A stretch of 64,000 bases of DNA from an uncultured Clostridia bacterium (GTDB taxonomy: Bacteria > Bacillota > Clostridia > Oscillospirales > Oscillospiraceae): NCBI GenBank assembly GCA_947649615.1, contig CANSSG010000005.1, positions 1 to 64,000 of the forward strand. Direction: 5' to 3'. Under the pieces are notes generated by a model. That model worked only from the letters and a program-made list of their open reading frames with translations. It ran no database searches and was not told the DNA's origin. This document shows positions 25,878-33,897 of this stretch, piece after piece. Made by a program: the position numbers and the translations under genes. Every line of letters starts with the position of its first letter. The first letter of the stretch is position 1.

Positions 25878-28616
25878 ATGGCAGAGTATCAATGTATATG
25901 CTGCGGCGAAGTAAAGCAAAGTGAGAAGGACTGCACATGTCCCAACTGCGGCTATAAGATGTATCCGGCGCCTTATGACCGCAAACAGGTGCTTGCAAAC
26001 GAAATCAACAGGTTTCTACAGCGTTTGCAGCTTAGTGAAATCAAAACGGAGTCCGTCAGCTTCCTTCGCCGGGAGCCGTCTTCCCCAAAAGAGCAGGCAT
26101 CCGGGGATAAAAAGATGAAGGTAATCCCCAAAAGCAAAGATGACGAACGGTTTCCGGATTTTGACAGGATTCAAGGCTATGTCTGTGCCGGCAAAAAATC
26201 TGAGGACTTTTTTGCCCGCCTGAACCAATCCCTGGAAGAAATCAAAACGCATATCCATACAGACTATCAGCGTGTCTATGAGGTGGATTTTGGCGATGTA
26301 AAATCCCAGATGGAAGAACTTGACGCTGTATTGGAGGAAGCCCTGCGGGAGACCGGCCTTCCCTGCGAACTGAAGGCGGCGGTTTTTCCGAAGGTTGTCC
26401 TGCACTATCGCGAGACGCCGAATGAGGGGCTTATGGATATTGCGGATGAACTGCTTGCCCTCCTGGCGGAGCTGTCTGCCAAGGTGGGGCGGTTCATCAA
26501 GGTCAATAATATTTATGGAACCGGCTATCAGAAAAAGATGAAGCCATCCCTGAAGCGGTTGCGGGAAACGGACGGCCGGACTGCTCTCAGCAATATTTTG
26601 GCAGCCGTAAAACAGGTGTTGTCAAAAAAATACGTGGTCGATATTTTCTCTGACGGCTCGGATGAACTCGAAGAAATGCTGAAGGCCTTATGGACGGCAA
26701 TCTGTGCCGTTATGACGCTTCCGGTGCTGAAGAAGGAGTATATCTACCGCTTCGAAGACGGCGGCGAGGTGATGGGCGACGCCTTTGCCGGTAAGACGGC
26801 GGCCACGATATCGGAGCGGTATGCAAAAATCAAATCACCGGCCATCGACTCTGATTTTATGGCAGCGAAGGACGCGGACCACCTGTTTGACCTCTATAAC
26901 AAGATGATTCAACTGGACTCTTTTGGATTCATGGGCGTGAACGCGGCAAAACTGACGAATATCGGGGAGAGCGAAAAAGAACTGAAGCGGTTGATTGGCC
27001 TTTCCAGCATCAAAGACAGCATCCAAAAGATCCGTGCATACGCGCTGGCCAACAAGGGGAGCAAAGCCCTGAATATTCATATGTGTTTCTATGGGAACCC
27101 CGGAACCGGGAAGACGGAGGTAGCCAGAATTATCGCGGGAATCCTGTATGAGAATAAGATTCTGCCGTCTAAACAGGTTGTGGAAGTGGACCGCAGCGGC
27201 CTGATTGGGCAGTACGTGGGCGAAACGCCCCAGAAGACGATGCGGGCGGTCCATCGCGCCATGGGCGGCGTCCTCTTTATTGACGAAGCTTACGCGCTGG
27301 TTCCCAAAGACGGGGGCGCGTGGGACTATGGGCAGGAAGCGGTGGCAACGCTGGTTAAGGCAATGGAAGATTATCGCGGCAAGTTCTGCGTGATCCTTGC
27401 CGGATATAAAAACCAGATGTTGGAGATGCTGTCCACAAACCCCGGCTTTCAGTCCAGAATTCAATTTGAACTGGATTTCCCGAACTATGATAGAAACGAA
27501 CTAAAGCAAATCACGCAGTTAATGCTTTTGGACAGAAAGTATACTCTCACGGATGCCGCCATGGAAAGGCTGCTGGATATAACGGACGTAAAGCGTAAGA
27601 ACCCCAATTTTGCCAATGCGCGGGAAGTCCGCAACATTCTCGATCAGGTTATCATGTGTCAAAACCTGCGCACGGCAGGCACGGACGACCATGAACTTGG
27701 GATTACGGATGTGAATCGCTATATCACAGACGCAAAGATAAATCTTCCCATATCCGGGAATGGCGCCGTGAAGAAAATTTTAACCGGAGAAGAGGAACTG
27801 GAACGGCTGACCGGCCTCGTCTCGGTAAAACGCATGGTCAAGAAAATCAAAGCGTACGCTAAGAAAAATAAGGACGCTGAAAATTTTAACCTCCATATGT
27901 GTTTCTATGGCAATCCAGGCACGGGAAAAACGGAGGTTGCCCGCATTCTTTCCAGGATTCTTTATGATGCCGGCGTACTGGCGGAAGCCAAGTTGGTTGA
28001 GACGGATTCTACGGGCTTTATCGGAAAGGTTGTTGGCGAAACAGGCCCGAAGACGAAGGAAAAGGTGCAGGACGCCATGGGCGGGGTGCTTTTTATTGAT
28101 GAAGCCTATAGCTTGTCCAGCGGCGGTTCAGCACCCGGTATTCCCGCGAGCTATGGAGATGAGGCAATTGCCGTCCTACTAAAGGAGATGGAGGATCACT
28201 GCGGGCAGTTCTGCGTGATTCTCGCCGGCTATCAGGAGGAGATGAAGGCCATGCTGAGCGCAAATTCTGGATTTGAATCCAGGATTCAGTTTACGCTGGA
28301 TTTCCCAGATTACACCAGGGAAGAACTTGGCGAAATTGCGGAAACGTTTTTGAATGACAAGAACTATAAGATTGATGCCCAGGCCTTAAACCGGCTTCTG
28401 GATATAACGGATTACTATAGACAGCGGCCAAATTTCGCGAATGCCAGAACCGTCCGAAATATTCTCGATCAGGTTATTATGAATCAGAATCTACGCACAG
28501 AGGATGACGATGATAACCGCGTCCTGATTGCCAGCGACGTAGAAGATTATATCACGGATACGGATATTGATTTGAAGGCACCTTCCAAGCGCAAGATTGG
28601 CTTTAGTATGGATTAA
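25878..28616 (+). CDS. Zinc-ribbon protein with two CbbX/SpoVK-type AAA+ modules
   Basis: 912 residues. The N-terminus carries CICCGEVKQS followed by CTCPNCGYKMYP, a likely zinc ribbon. A helical region (about 60-360) leads to two AAA+ modules of the CbbX/SpoVK class: Walker A GNPGTGKTEVAR near 405 and 677, Walker B GVLFIDEAYAL/S near 464 and 735, and sensor stretch NFANAREVRNILDQVIM / NFANARTVRNILDQVIM. The modules are close duplicates, both apparently intact. It begins 3 bases after the BrxL-like stop. CbbX-type proteins remodel other proteins; the target is unknown. It ends the operon. Confidence 0.88.
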   Translation: MAEYQCICCGEVKQSEKDCTCPNCGYKMYPAPYDRKQVLANEINRFLQRLQLSEIKTESVSFLRREPSSPKEQASGDKKMKVIPKSKDDERFPDFDRIQGYVCAGKKSEDFFARLNQSLEEIKTHIHTDYQRVYEVDFGDVKSQMEELDAVLEEALRETGLPCELKAAVFPKVVLHYRETPNEGLMDIADELLALLAELSAKVGRFIKVNNIYGTGYQKKMKPSLKRLRETDGRTALSNILAAVKQVLSKKYVVDIFSDGSDELEEMLKALWTAICAVMTLPVLKKEYIYRFEDGGEVMGDAFAGKTAATISERYAKIKSPAIDSDFMAAKDADHLFDLYNKMIQLDSFGFMGVNAAKLTNIGESEKELKRLIGLSSIKDSIQKIRAYALANKGSKALNIHMCFYGNPGTGKTEVARIIAGILYENKILPSKQVVEVDRSGLIGQYVGETPQKTMRAVHRAMGGVLFIDEAYALVPKDGGAWDYGQEAVATLVKAMEDYRGKFCVILAGYKNQMLEMLSTNPGFQSRIQFELDFPNYDRNELKQITQLMLLDRKYTLTDAAMERLLDITDVKRKNPNFANAREVRNILDQVIMCQNLRTAGTDDHELGITDVNRYITDAKINLPISGNGAVKKILTGEEELERLTGLVSVKRMVKKIKAYAKKNKDAENFNLHMCFYGNPGTGKTEVARILSRILYDAGVLAEAKLVETDSTGFIGKVVGETGPKTKEKVQDAMGGVLFIDEAYSLSSGGSAPGIPASYGDEAIAVLLKEMEDHCGQFCVILAGYQEEMKAMLSANSGFESRIQFTLDFPDYTREELGEIAETFLNDKNYKIDAQALNRLLDITDYYRQRPNFANARTVRNILDQVIMNQNLRTEDDDDNRVLIASDVEDYITDTDIDLKAPSKRKIGFSMD

Positions 28617-28650
28617 GGCGAAGCCATCCCCGGCAGATATGGTTATGATG

Positions 28651-28672
28651 CGGGCTGCGCCCAGCCCTTTTT
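28651..28672 (+). terminator. Terminator of the island operon
   Basis: GGGCT pairs with AGCCC around GCGCCC, followed by five T, 36 bases after the last stop codon. Confidence 0.8.
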
Positions 28673-28740
28673 GACACACAGCAGGAGAATGGCACCCTGC
28701 GCCAGCATCGAAAGTAATTTTTAAAAAGGAAGGTGCAAAA

Positions 28741-28905
28741 ATGAAACGGAACGATGATACGGAAGCCCTGCGCCAGGAGTTGCTGGACGAAATATATGCT
28801 GGGGCGGTCTCCGGCTTGGACGCTATGCTATTGGACGAAGGCGAAATCCGCAGCGCAGACGCGGAGGAGTTGCAGAATATTTCCCAGCGGTATGGATTGA
28901 TATGA
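28741..28905 (+). CDS. Small 54-residue protein
   Basis: A complete short reading frame with a good ribosome binding site (AAGGAAGG, 8 bases before ATG). The product starts MKRNDDTEALRQELLDEIYA, is acidic, and contains GLDAMLLDEGEIRSADAEEL. I recall similar short proteins accompanying mobile regions of Clostridia but cannot name a family. It lies between the operon terminator and a broken helicase, and its stop abuts the helicase remnant. It could be a small regulator, an antitoxin-like protein or part of the former helicase locus. Confidence 0.55.
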   Translation: MKRNDDTEALRQELLDEIYAGAVSGLDAMLLDEGEIRSADAEELQNISQRYGLI

Positions 28906-29870
28906 ACGGCATACCGCAGAAAGCGGAATGCCGCGCTCCGGATAGCAACAAACGCCATAAAGGAGAGAATCCGGCGGGCGATGGAAGGTTCCGGGCTGGA
29001 AGACGCGGGACAGCGGATACATGTGGGTACCATCCACGCCTTCTGCAAGCAGTTTTTGAACCGCTATAGCGGTATTTTTCAAGATTACAAAGTCCTGGAC
29101 GCCGTCAAGGCCCACCTGCTCGTGGAGCGGTATAGCCGCGAATGCAGTCTGGAAGCCTTGGGCCTCTCCCGGTGGCTGAACGATATCAAGCTGTTCTGTA
29201 CCTGCATTGAAAAGATGGCGGATGACTATAGCTGCCGGGAACTGTGGCCCCAGAAGCAACGGGAGGTGATAGAACAGTACCGCTCCGCGCTGCACAGCCG
29301 CCGTTTTATGGACTTTTCCCTGCTCCTTCTGGAAACGATGGAACAAATCCGGGCCAATCCCCAGGCAGGGGAATATTTAAAGAGCATCCGGTATTTCATT
29401 GTGGATGAATATCAGGATGTGGACGACCTACAAGAGAAGCTGATTGCCAGCATCGCTGCTGCGGGGGCCAATATCTGCGTAGTGGGGGACGACGGCCAGA
29501 CGATCTACCAGTTCCGGGGCAGCAACACTGGAAATATGATCAGCTTTGCCCGGCTGTGGGCGTGCTGGAAGGGCGTATTGCAGGAAGAACGGCTGAACGC
29601 CGGGTTCCGGCAGCTGCGGCGGACGGCCCGGAGCGGCAGAGACGGATATTCCCTCCCCCTCAGCGGAATTCTCCGAGACTTCGCAGAACTGACGGGTTTT
29701 CTTGCGGAGGGGTTCCGGATTGCGCTGCCCGGGCGAAGAAGCAGCTATATCTGTGCTGGGAGGACTCGAAAAAGCTGCCGTCCCTGTTTGTAGCCGAAGC
29801 CGCCCAGTCCCCCGCTTTGGACCGGGGAGAACTGTGCCAGAAGGAAATCGACATTGCGCTGTACAATTAG
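28906..29870 (+). pseudogene. Broken UvrD/PcrA-family helicase
   Basis: Fragments of an SF1A DNA helicase in order but without its ends. Just inside the left end one frame reads IATNAIKERIRRAME, matching motif Ia; then VGTIHAFCKQFL, the DEAD-box-like FIVDEYQDVDDLQ (Walker B), and VVGDDGQTIYQFRG (motif III) follow. The N-terminal Walker A is missing. After about 29590 the frame breaks; pieces such as [20 protein letters not shown] appear in another frame. At least one deletion and two frameshifts make it non-functional. Confidence 0.85.
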
Positions 29871-29889
29871 GATCAGATTCACCAAGGCA

Positions 29890-30030
29890 AATACAAAATT
29901 CAGTTTAACGGCAAAAATCTTCAAGGTATGTACCAACCCGTTATCCTTGTCTACACCAACGTGGGCCTTATAGCCGAAGTGCCAGGCGCCTCCTTTCTTC
30001 GTCGAATGCACCTGGGTATCCCGCTTCTTT
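29890..30030 (-). pseudogene. IS5-family transposase fragment
   Basis: On the minus strand a frame reads [20 protein letters not shown] then [13 protein letters not shown], the segment around the second catalytic acidic residue of IS5-type DDE transposases. No start, terminal repeats or C-terminus remain. It sits at the right edge of the island. Confidence 0.8.
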
Positions 30031-30065
30031 CCCCCCTAATTTGGATAGGTTTTTTAACATGTAAA

Positions 30066-30091
30066 CAAGCCCTTCCGTTCGGAAGGGCTTG
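30066..30091 (-). terminator. Hairpin terminator after gtrA-like gene
   Basis: CAAGCCCTTCCG / CGGAAGGGCTTG, a perfect 12-base stem placed 4 bases beyond the GtrA-family stop. The T-run is short. Confidence 0.7.
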
Positions 30092-30095
30092 CATC

Positions 30096-30521
30096 TTACT
30101 TCCCGCGTTTCTTCTCTGCCACACAGTTGGTATCCAGGGAATCCCGGAATACCACAAACCGGTCGTAGAGGAACTCCAACACGAAATTTGCAATCATATT
30201 GATCGCGGTAACCAGGTACTCGTTCCACCCCAGCACATCCGCCAGATAATGCCCCAGCCAGGTGGACAGCGGCGTAAACACGCAGTAAAACCCGAACACC
30301 AGGGCCATGGCCTTGGGTACGTTGCTGGCGGACTGGAAGGTGTAGCGGCGGTTCAGCGTAAAATTCCACAGCACTGACAGCGTCAGGGCAATCAGGTAGC
30401 AGGGCCAGTAGCTCCAGGCGGTCAGTTCGTTGAGGAGCGAAAACGCGCCGATCTCAATGATTCCCGCCGACAGGGAGAACAGCAAAAACTTCAGCGACCG
30501 GATCAGTTCCTTCCGTTTCAT
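30096..30521 (-). CDS. GtrA family membrane protein
   Basis: A 141-residue inner membrane protein with four hydrophobic segments and the family stretch LTLSVLWNFTLNRRYTFQSA near residue 47. GtrA proteins are thought to help move polyprenyl-linked sugars across the membrane or assist glycosyltransferases. It lies 15 bases after the FGGY kinase on the same strand and is likely co-transcribed, although the functional link to sugar catabolism is not obvious. Confidence 0.88.
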   Translation of the reverse strand: MKRKELIRSLKFLLFSLSAGIIEIGAFSLLNELTAWSYWPCYLIALTLSVLWNFTLNRRYTFQSASNVPKAMALVFGFYCVFTPLSTWLGHYLADVLGWNEYLVTAINMIANFVLEFLYDRFVVFRDSLDTNCVAEKKRGK

Positions 30522-30536
30522 AGGCGCACATCCTTT

Positions 30537-32129
30537 CTATCCGTTCAAAGCCCGGAAATTTGTTCGGTTGGCGGCGTAGAGCTTCCGGAACACGCCGTAG
30601 TTCCGGTCATAGGCCGCCCGGTGGGCGGCGTTGGGGGAGAAGCGGCGTTCCGGGGGAATCAGCGTCCCTACTCCGTCCAAGTCCGGCGCGATACCCAGCC
30701 CCACGGCCATCACTGCCGCCGCGCCTACGCTCCCTGCGTTTTGGGGACTGGCTACGGTTTCCACAATCCGTCCGGTCACATCGGCGAGAATCTGGCATGT
30801 CACCGGAGACAAAGCGCCGCCTCCTACGAACCGCACCGGGTCGGAGGTGGGGATTTTTTTTGCCTGGCATTCCAGCATCCAGCGCAGATGGAAGCATACC
30901 CCTTCCAGCACCGCCCGGATCAGCTCCGTCTTCCCGGTGTCCAGCCGGACGTTGAAGAACATCCCCGCCGCGGCCGGGTCCTCGAAGGGACAGCGGTTGC
31001 CGTGGAGCCAGGGCGTGAAGACCACGCCCCCCGCCCCCGGCGGGATTTTTTCCACCGTCTCGGTGAGGTAGTCGTACAGGCTGGCGTACACCGTCTCCTG
31101 GCTGCCCGCCACATCCTTTTTCTCCAAATACACGCCAATTTCATCCAAGGCAAGGTGGTCCTTTACCCACTCCAGGCATTTCCCGGCGGTCTCCATCTCC
31201 GCGAAGTAGTTGTACCGCCCCGGCCTTGCCCCCACGATGGCGGCAATCATAGCGTTTACATCCACCCGCTGCCGGTCCGTCACCGTGGAAACCCAGCCGG
31301 AGGTGCCGCAGTAAATGTGGGTATCCCCCACTTTCACCGCCCCGGCCCCTACGCCGATAAGGGACGCGTCCCCGCCGCCGCCGAATACCGGCGTACCGGA
31401 CGCCAGACCCAATTCCGCCGCCGCCCGGCCGGTCAGGCCTCCAATCTGCTCCTGGGCCTGGACTACAGGCGGCAGGTGGGCCGTTTCCACGCCGAACATC
31501 CGGCACAGCGGCTCGCTCCATGCCCGTTTCCAGGTGTCGTAGAGCAGGGTAGCGTAGGCGGAATCCTCCGTGGCCGCCGCCCGGCCTGTGCAGCGCAGAA
31601 TCAGGTAGTCCTTCACGTCCAGCCAGTACGCCGTCCGGGCAAAGGCTTCCGGCTCATGGGCCTGCACCCATTTGTATTTCCAGACCGGGTCCTTGACGCT
31701 GCTGGGTACCGCCCCAGTGGCGCGGAGACAGCGCAGCAGCTTTCCTACGTTGGCCCCGGCGATTTGCGGGCCGTGGGCAAGGCCTTTTTTCAGCTCCGCC
31801 CCCGCCCGCTGATCCATGTAGCTCATCGCCCTGCGTACCGGCTTCCCCTCCTGGTCCACCAGCACCAAGCCCTGCATCTGAGAACAGAAGGACAGGCCCG
31901 CCACCTGTTCGGGCTGGATCTGATTTTTTTTGAACAGGGCTTGGGTGGTATGGCACATGGCCTGCCACCACTCCTCCGGGTCCTGTTCTGCGCCGCCGCC
32001 GTCCAGAAGATACAAGCCGTAGCCCTCCTGGGCGCTGCCCAGCAGGGTAATCCGCTCCGCAAGGGAAAACAGGCAGGTTTTCACCCCCGTCGTCCCAATG
32101 TCATAGGCCAGCACATAGGTCATTTTCAT
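30537..32129 (-). CDS. FGGY-family carbohydrate kinase
   Basis: A 530-residue sugar kinase of the xylulokinase/gluconokinase type. The N-terminal domain opens MTYVLAYDIGTTGVKTCLF with the phosphate-binding loop; DQRAGAE and GGGDASLIGVGAG follow; the ATP site is FVGGGALSPVTCQILADV with NAGSVGAAA near the end. The substrate is unknown; the neighbouring aldolase suggests a ketose or related sugar acid that is phosphorylated and then split. ATG 32129 follows a GGGGAGGG site and overlaps the TetR stop, so the genes are coupled. Confidence 0.92.
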   Translation of the reverse strand: MKMTYVLAYDIGTTGVKTCLFSLAERITLLGSAQEGYGLYLLDGGGAEQDPEEWWQAMCHTTQALFKKNQIQPEQVAGLSFCSQMQGLVLVDQEGKPVRRAMSYMDQRAGAELKKGLAHGPQIAGANVGKLLRCLRATGAVPSSVKDPVWKYKWVQAHEPEAFARTAYWLDVKDYLILRCTGRAAATEDSAYATLLYDTWKRAWSEPLCRMFGVETAHLPPVVQAQEQIGGLTGRAAAELGLASGTPVFGGGGDASLIGVGAGAVKVGDTHIYCGTSGWVSTVTDRQRVDVNAMIAAIVGARPGRYNYFAEMETAGKCLEWVKDHLALDEIGVYLEKKDVAGSQETVYASLYDYLTETVEKIPPGAGGVVFTPWLHGNRCPFEDPAAAGMFFNVRLDTGKTELIRAVLEGVCFHLRWMLECQAKKIPTSDPVRFVGGGALSPVTCQILADVTGRIVETVASPQNAGSVGAAAVMAVGLGIAPDLDGVGTLIPPERRFSPNAAHRAAYDRNYGVFRKLYAANRTNFRALNG

Positions 32130-32800
32130 CCCTCCCCACACATACTGTCCCCTTGCCGGTGGGAGATATCCTCCTCCGCAAAGGTAAAGGCGGATTCCAG
32201 AAATTTCAGCAATTCCCGCTCCAGCCGTTCCTCCTGCTCCTCCAAGGCCCCGCCGCAGTAGAGCCGGAACCGTTCCCGGTAATACGCGCAGCATCCGGCG
32301 AACTGCGCCGCCATCAGCAGGTTGTCGAAAAAGAAGGCGAACATCCCCGGGTCCATGTCCCGCCGCAAATCCCCGGCGTCCTGTCCGGCGGAGATGAAGC
32401 GGGTGTAAAACCCTGCCGCAGCCCCTTCCAGCTCTCCGGCCAGCCCTGCGGCATCCGCCCCGCCGGAAGCGGCGATGGCGCAGTACAGCCGCACATATCC
32501 GCCGTGCTCCCGGGAGAACCGGAGCATGGCGCGAATCACCCGCCGGGCGTACTCCTTCATTCCCGCAGGCGCTCCGGTGGCCTCCTCAAGGGCTTCCTGG
32601 ACCGCCCGCAGGCTCCGGTCCAAGCAGGCCCGGAAAAGGCCGTCCTTGTCGCCGTAGTACTTGTATAAGGCTCCCACGCTGACCCCCGCCCGGTCCGCTA
32701 TGGCGCGCATATTGGCCCCGGCGGCGCCATGGAGGGCGAACTCTTCCACCCCGGCTTCCAGAACCGCGTCCAGCCGCTCCCCGGACAGTTTTTTCAGCAT
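32126..32800 (-). CDS. TetR/AcrR family transcriptional regulator
   Basis: A 224-residue repressor. The N-terminal helix-turn-helix reads MRAIADRAGVSVGALYKYYG then DKDGLF, and the C-terminal ligand domain is alpha-helical. It lies inside the aminotransferase-aldolase-kinase operon, overlapping the aldolase gene by 7 bases, and probably controls the operon through the inverted repeat at 35409-35424. The start at ATG 32800 begins the standard TetR N-terminus; the upstream extension reads aldolase in another frame and is spurious. Confidence 0.93.
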   Translation of the reverse strand: MLKKLSGERLDAVLEAGVEEFALHGAAGANMRAIADRAGVSVGALYKYYGDKDGLFRACLDRSLRAVQEALEEATGAPAGMKEYARRVIRAMLRFSREHGGYVRLYCAIAASGGADAAGLAGELEGAAAGFYTRFISAGQDAGDLRRDMDPGMFAFFFDNLLMAAQFAGCCAYYRERFRLYCGGALEEQEERLERELLKFLESAFTFAEEDISHRQGDSMCGEG

Positions 32801-33897
32801 GGCGGCTTCTTCCTGGCGTAAGACCGCTGGTAAATGAACCGCTGCACCCTGGCGTCCCCTTCGCTCAGAGGGCGGCACCGGGGAACCTCGCGGGCATACA
32901 GGCAGGCGGCGCAACCCTTGCGCAGCAAGACCCGGACTGCTTCCGCATCCCCTTCTTCCGTTCCGGCGCACAGCGCCCCGGCGCTGCGGAGCAGTACCGC
33001 GTTCCGGCCGCGGATGGCTTTTTCCACATGCTTGGGATCCGGCGGGACGCAGCGGATGTCCGCTCCGGCGATTTGAGCCAGGTCGTCCAGATAAGGCCGC
33101 AGACGGCGCTGGCCGCAGACGGCCAGCGTCTCCCAGCCGGTTCCGTGAACCACCTGCCGGAAGTTCCCCCCACGGTAGACCGCCGCGTGGAGGGCGGCGG
33201 CGGAGGGTAGGCCGGTCCCCGCAAGGGGATACCGCCGGCTGACCCCGCCCCGGGTCAGGATAAAGCTGTCGCCTTCCCGGATGCTGCTCCCCAAATCCGG
33301 GGGCACAGGCAGCGGTTCCGGCTCTCCCATGGCGTCCATGACCCGGTTTTCGCAGACCTCCTCCAAGGCCCGCGCGGCGGCAAAAGCGTCCTCCATATCC
33401 CTTCCCAGGCACAGCGCCCCATGGTTGCGCAATAGGAAAGCCCGGCAGTCCGGCCACGCCGCCATTTCCGTCTCCACGGCCCGCCGCAGGCTCTTTGTCC
33501 CCGGCAGGCCGTAGGCGGCGCAGGGAATGCGTTTTCCCAGCAGGGGGTGGATGAAGCCGGTGACCGCCGTCCCGGCTATCCCCGCCACCGACGCCCAGTA
33601 CTGGTGGGTGTGGATGACAAAGCGAACCTCCGGCCGGAGACGGTAGGCGGCGGCATGGATGCCCTTCTCGCTGGAAGGCTTTACCAGGCTGCGGTAAGAA
33701 CCGTCCGCGATATCCACCAGTACAAGCTGATCCGCCCGCATGGTTTCGTAGGCCAGCCCGCTGGGGGTAATCAAAAACTGCGTCTCCGACACGCGGACGC
33801 TGATGTTGCCCCAGGTGCGCGCAATCAGCCTGTCCTCTACCAGCCACCGGGCCGCCGCGAGAACCTGTTCCCGCCCCCGGGTTTCCAGGGCGGTCAT
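32794..33897 (-). CDS. Class II aldolase/adducin family protein, two domains
   Basis: 367 residues. The first domain (about 1-200) is a complete class II aldolase: TWGNISVRV, ITPSGLAYE, the zinc histidines in VRFVIHTHQYWAS, and a third in FLLRNHGALCLG. The second half (about 220-350) repeats the fold in degenerate form (VVHGTGWETLAVC, RNAVLLRSAGALCAG) without the paired histidines, so it is probably structural. It cleaves a sugar phosphate or acts as an epimerase; the substrate is unknown. It overlaps the aminotransferase stop by 4 bases. Confidence 0.88.
   Translation of the reverse strand: MTALETRGREQVLAAARWLVEDRLIARTWGNISVRVSETQFLITPSGLAYETMRADQLVLVDIADGSYRSLVKPSSEKGIHAAAYRLRPEVRFVIHTHQYWASVAGIAGTAVTGFIHPLLGKRIPCAAYGLPGTKSLRRAVETEMAAWPDCRAFLLRNHGALCLGRDMEDAFAAARALEEVCENRVMDAMGEPEPLPVPPDLGSSIREGDSFILTRGGVSRRYPLAGTGLPSAAALHAAVYRGGNFRQVVHGTGWETLAVCGQRRLRPYLDDLAQIAGADIRCVPPDPKHVEKAIRGRNAVLLRSAGALCAGTEEGDAEAVRVLLRKGCAACLYAREVPRCRPLSEGDARVQRFIYQRSYARKKPPC

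Noticed and set aside
18174-28672. Interpretation of the island operon as a BREX system
   Set aside because: Only a BrxL-like gene is present; PglX, PglZ, BrxC and BrxA/B are absent in the window.
30621-32261. Antisense frame of 546 codons over the FGGY kinase
   Set aside because: The kinase motifs are complete on the minus strand; this frame is a codon-bias shadow.
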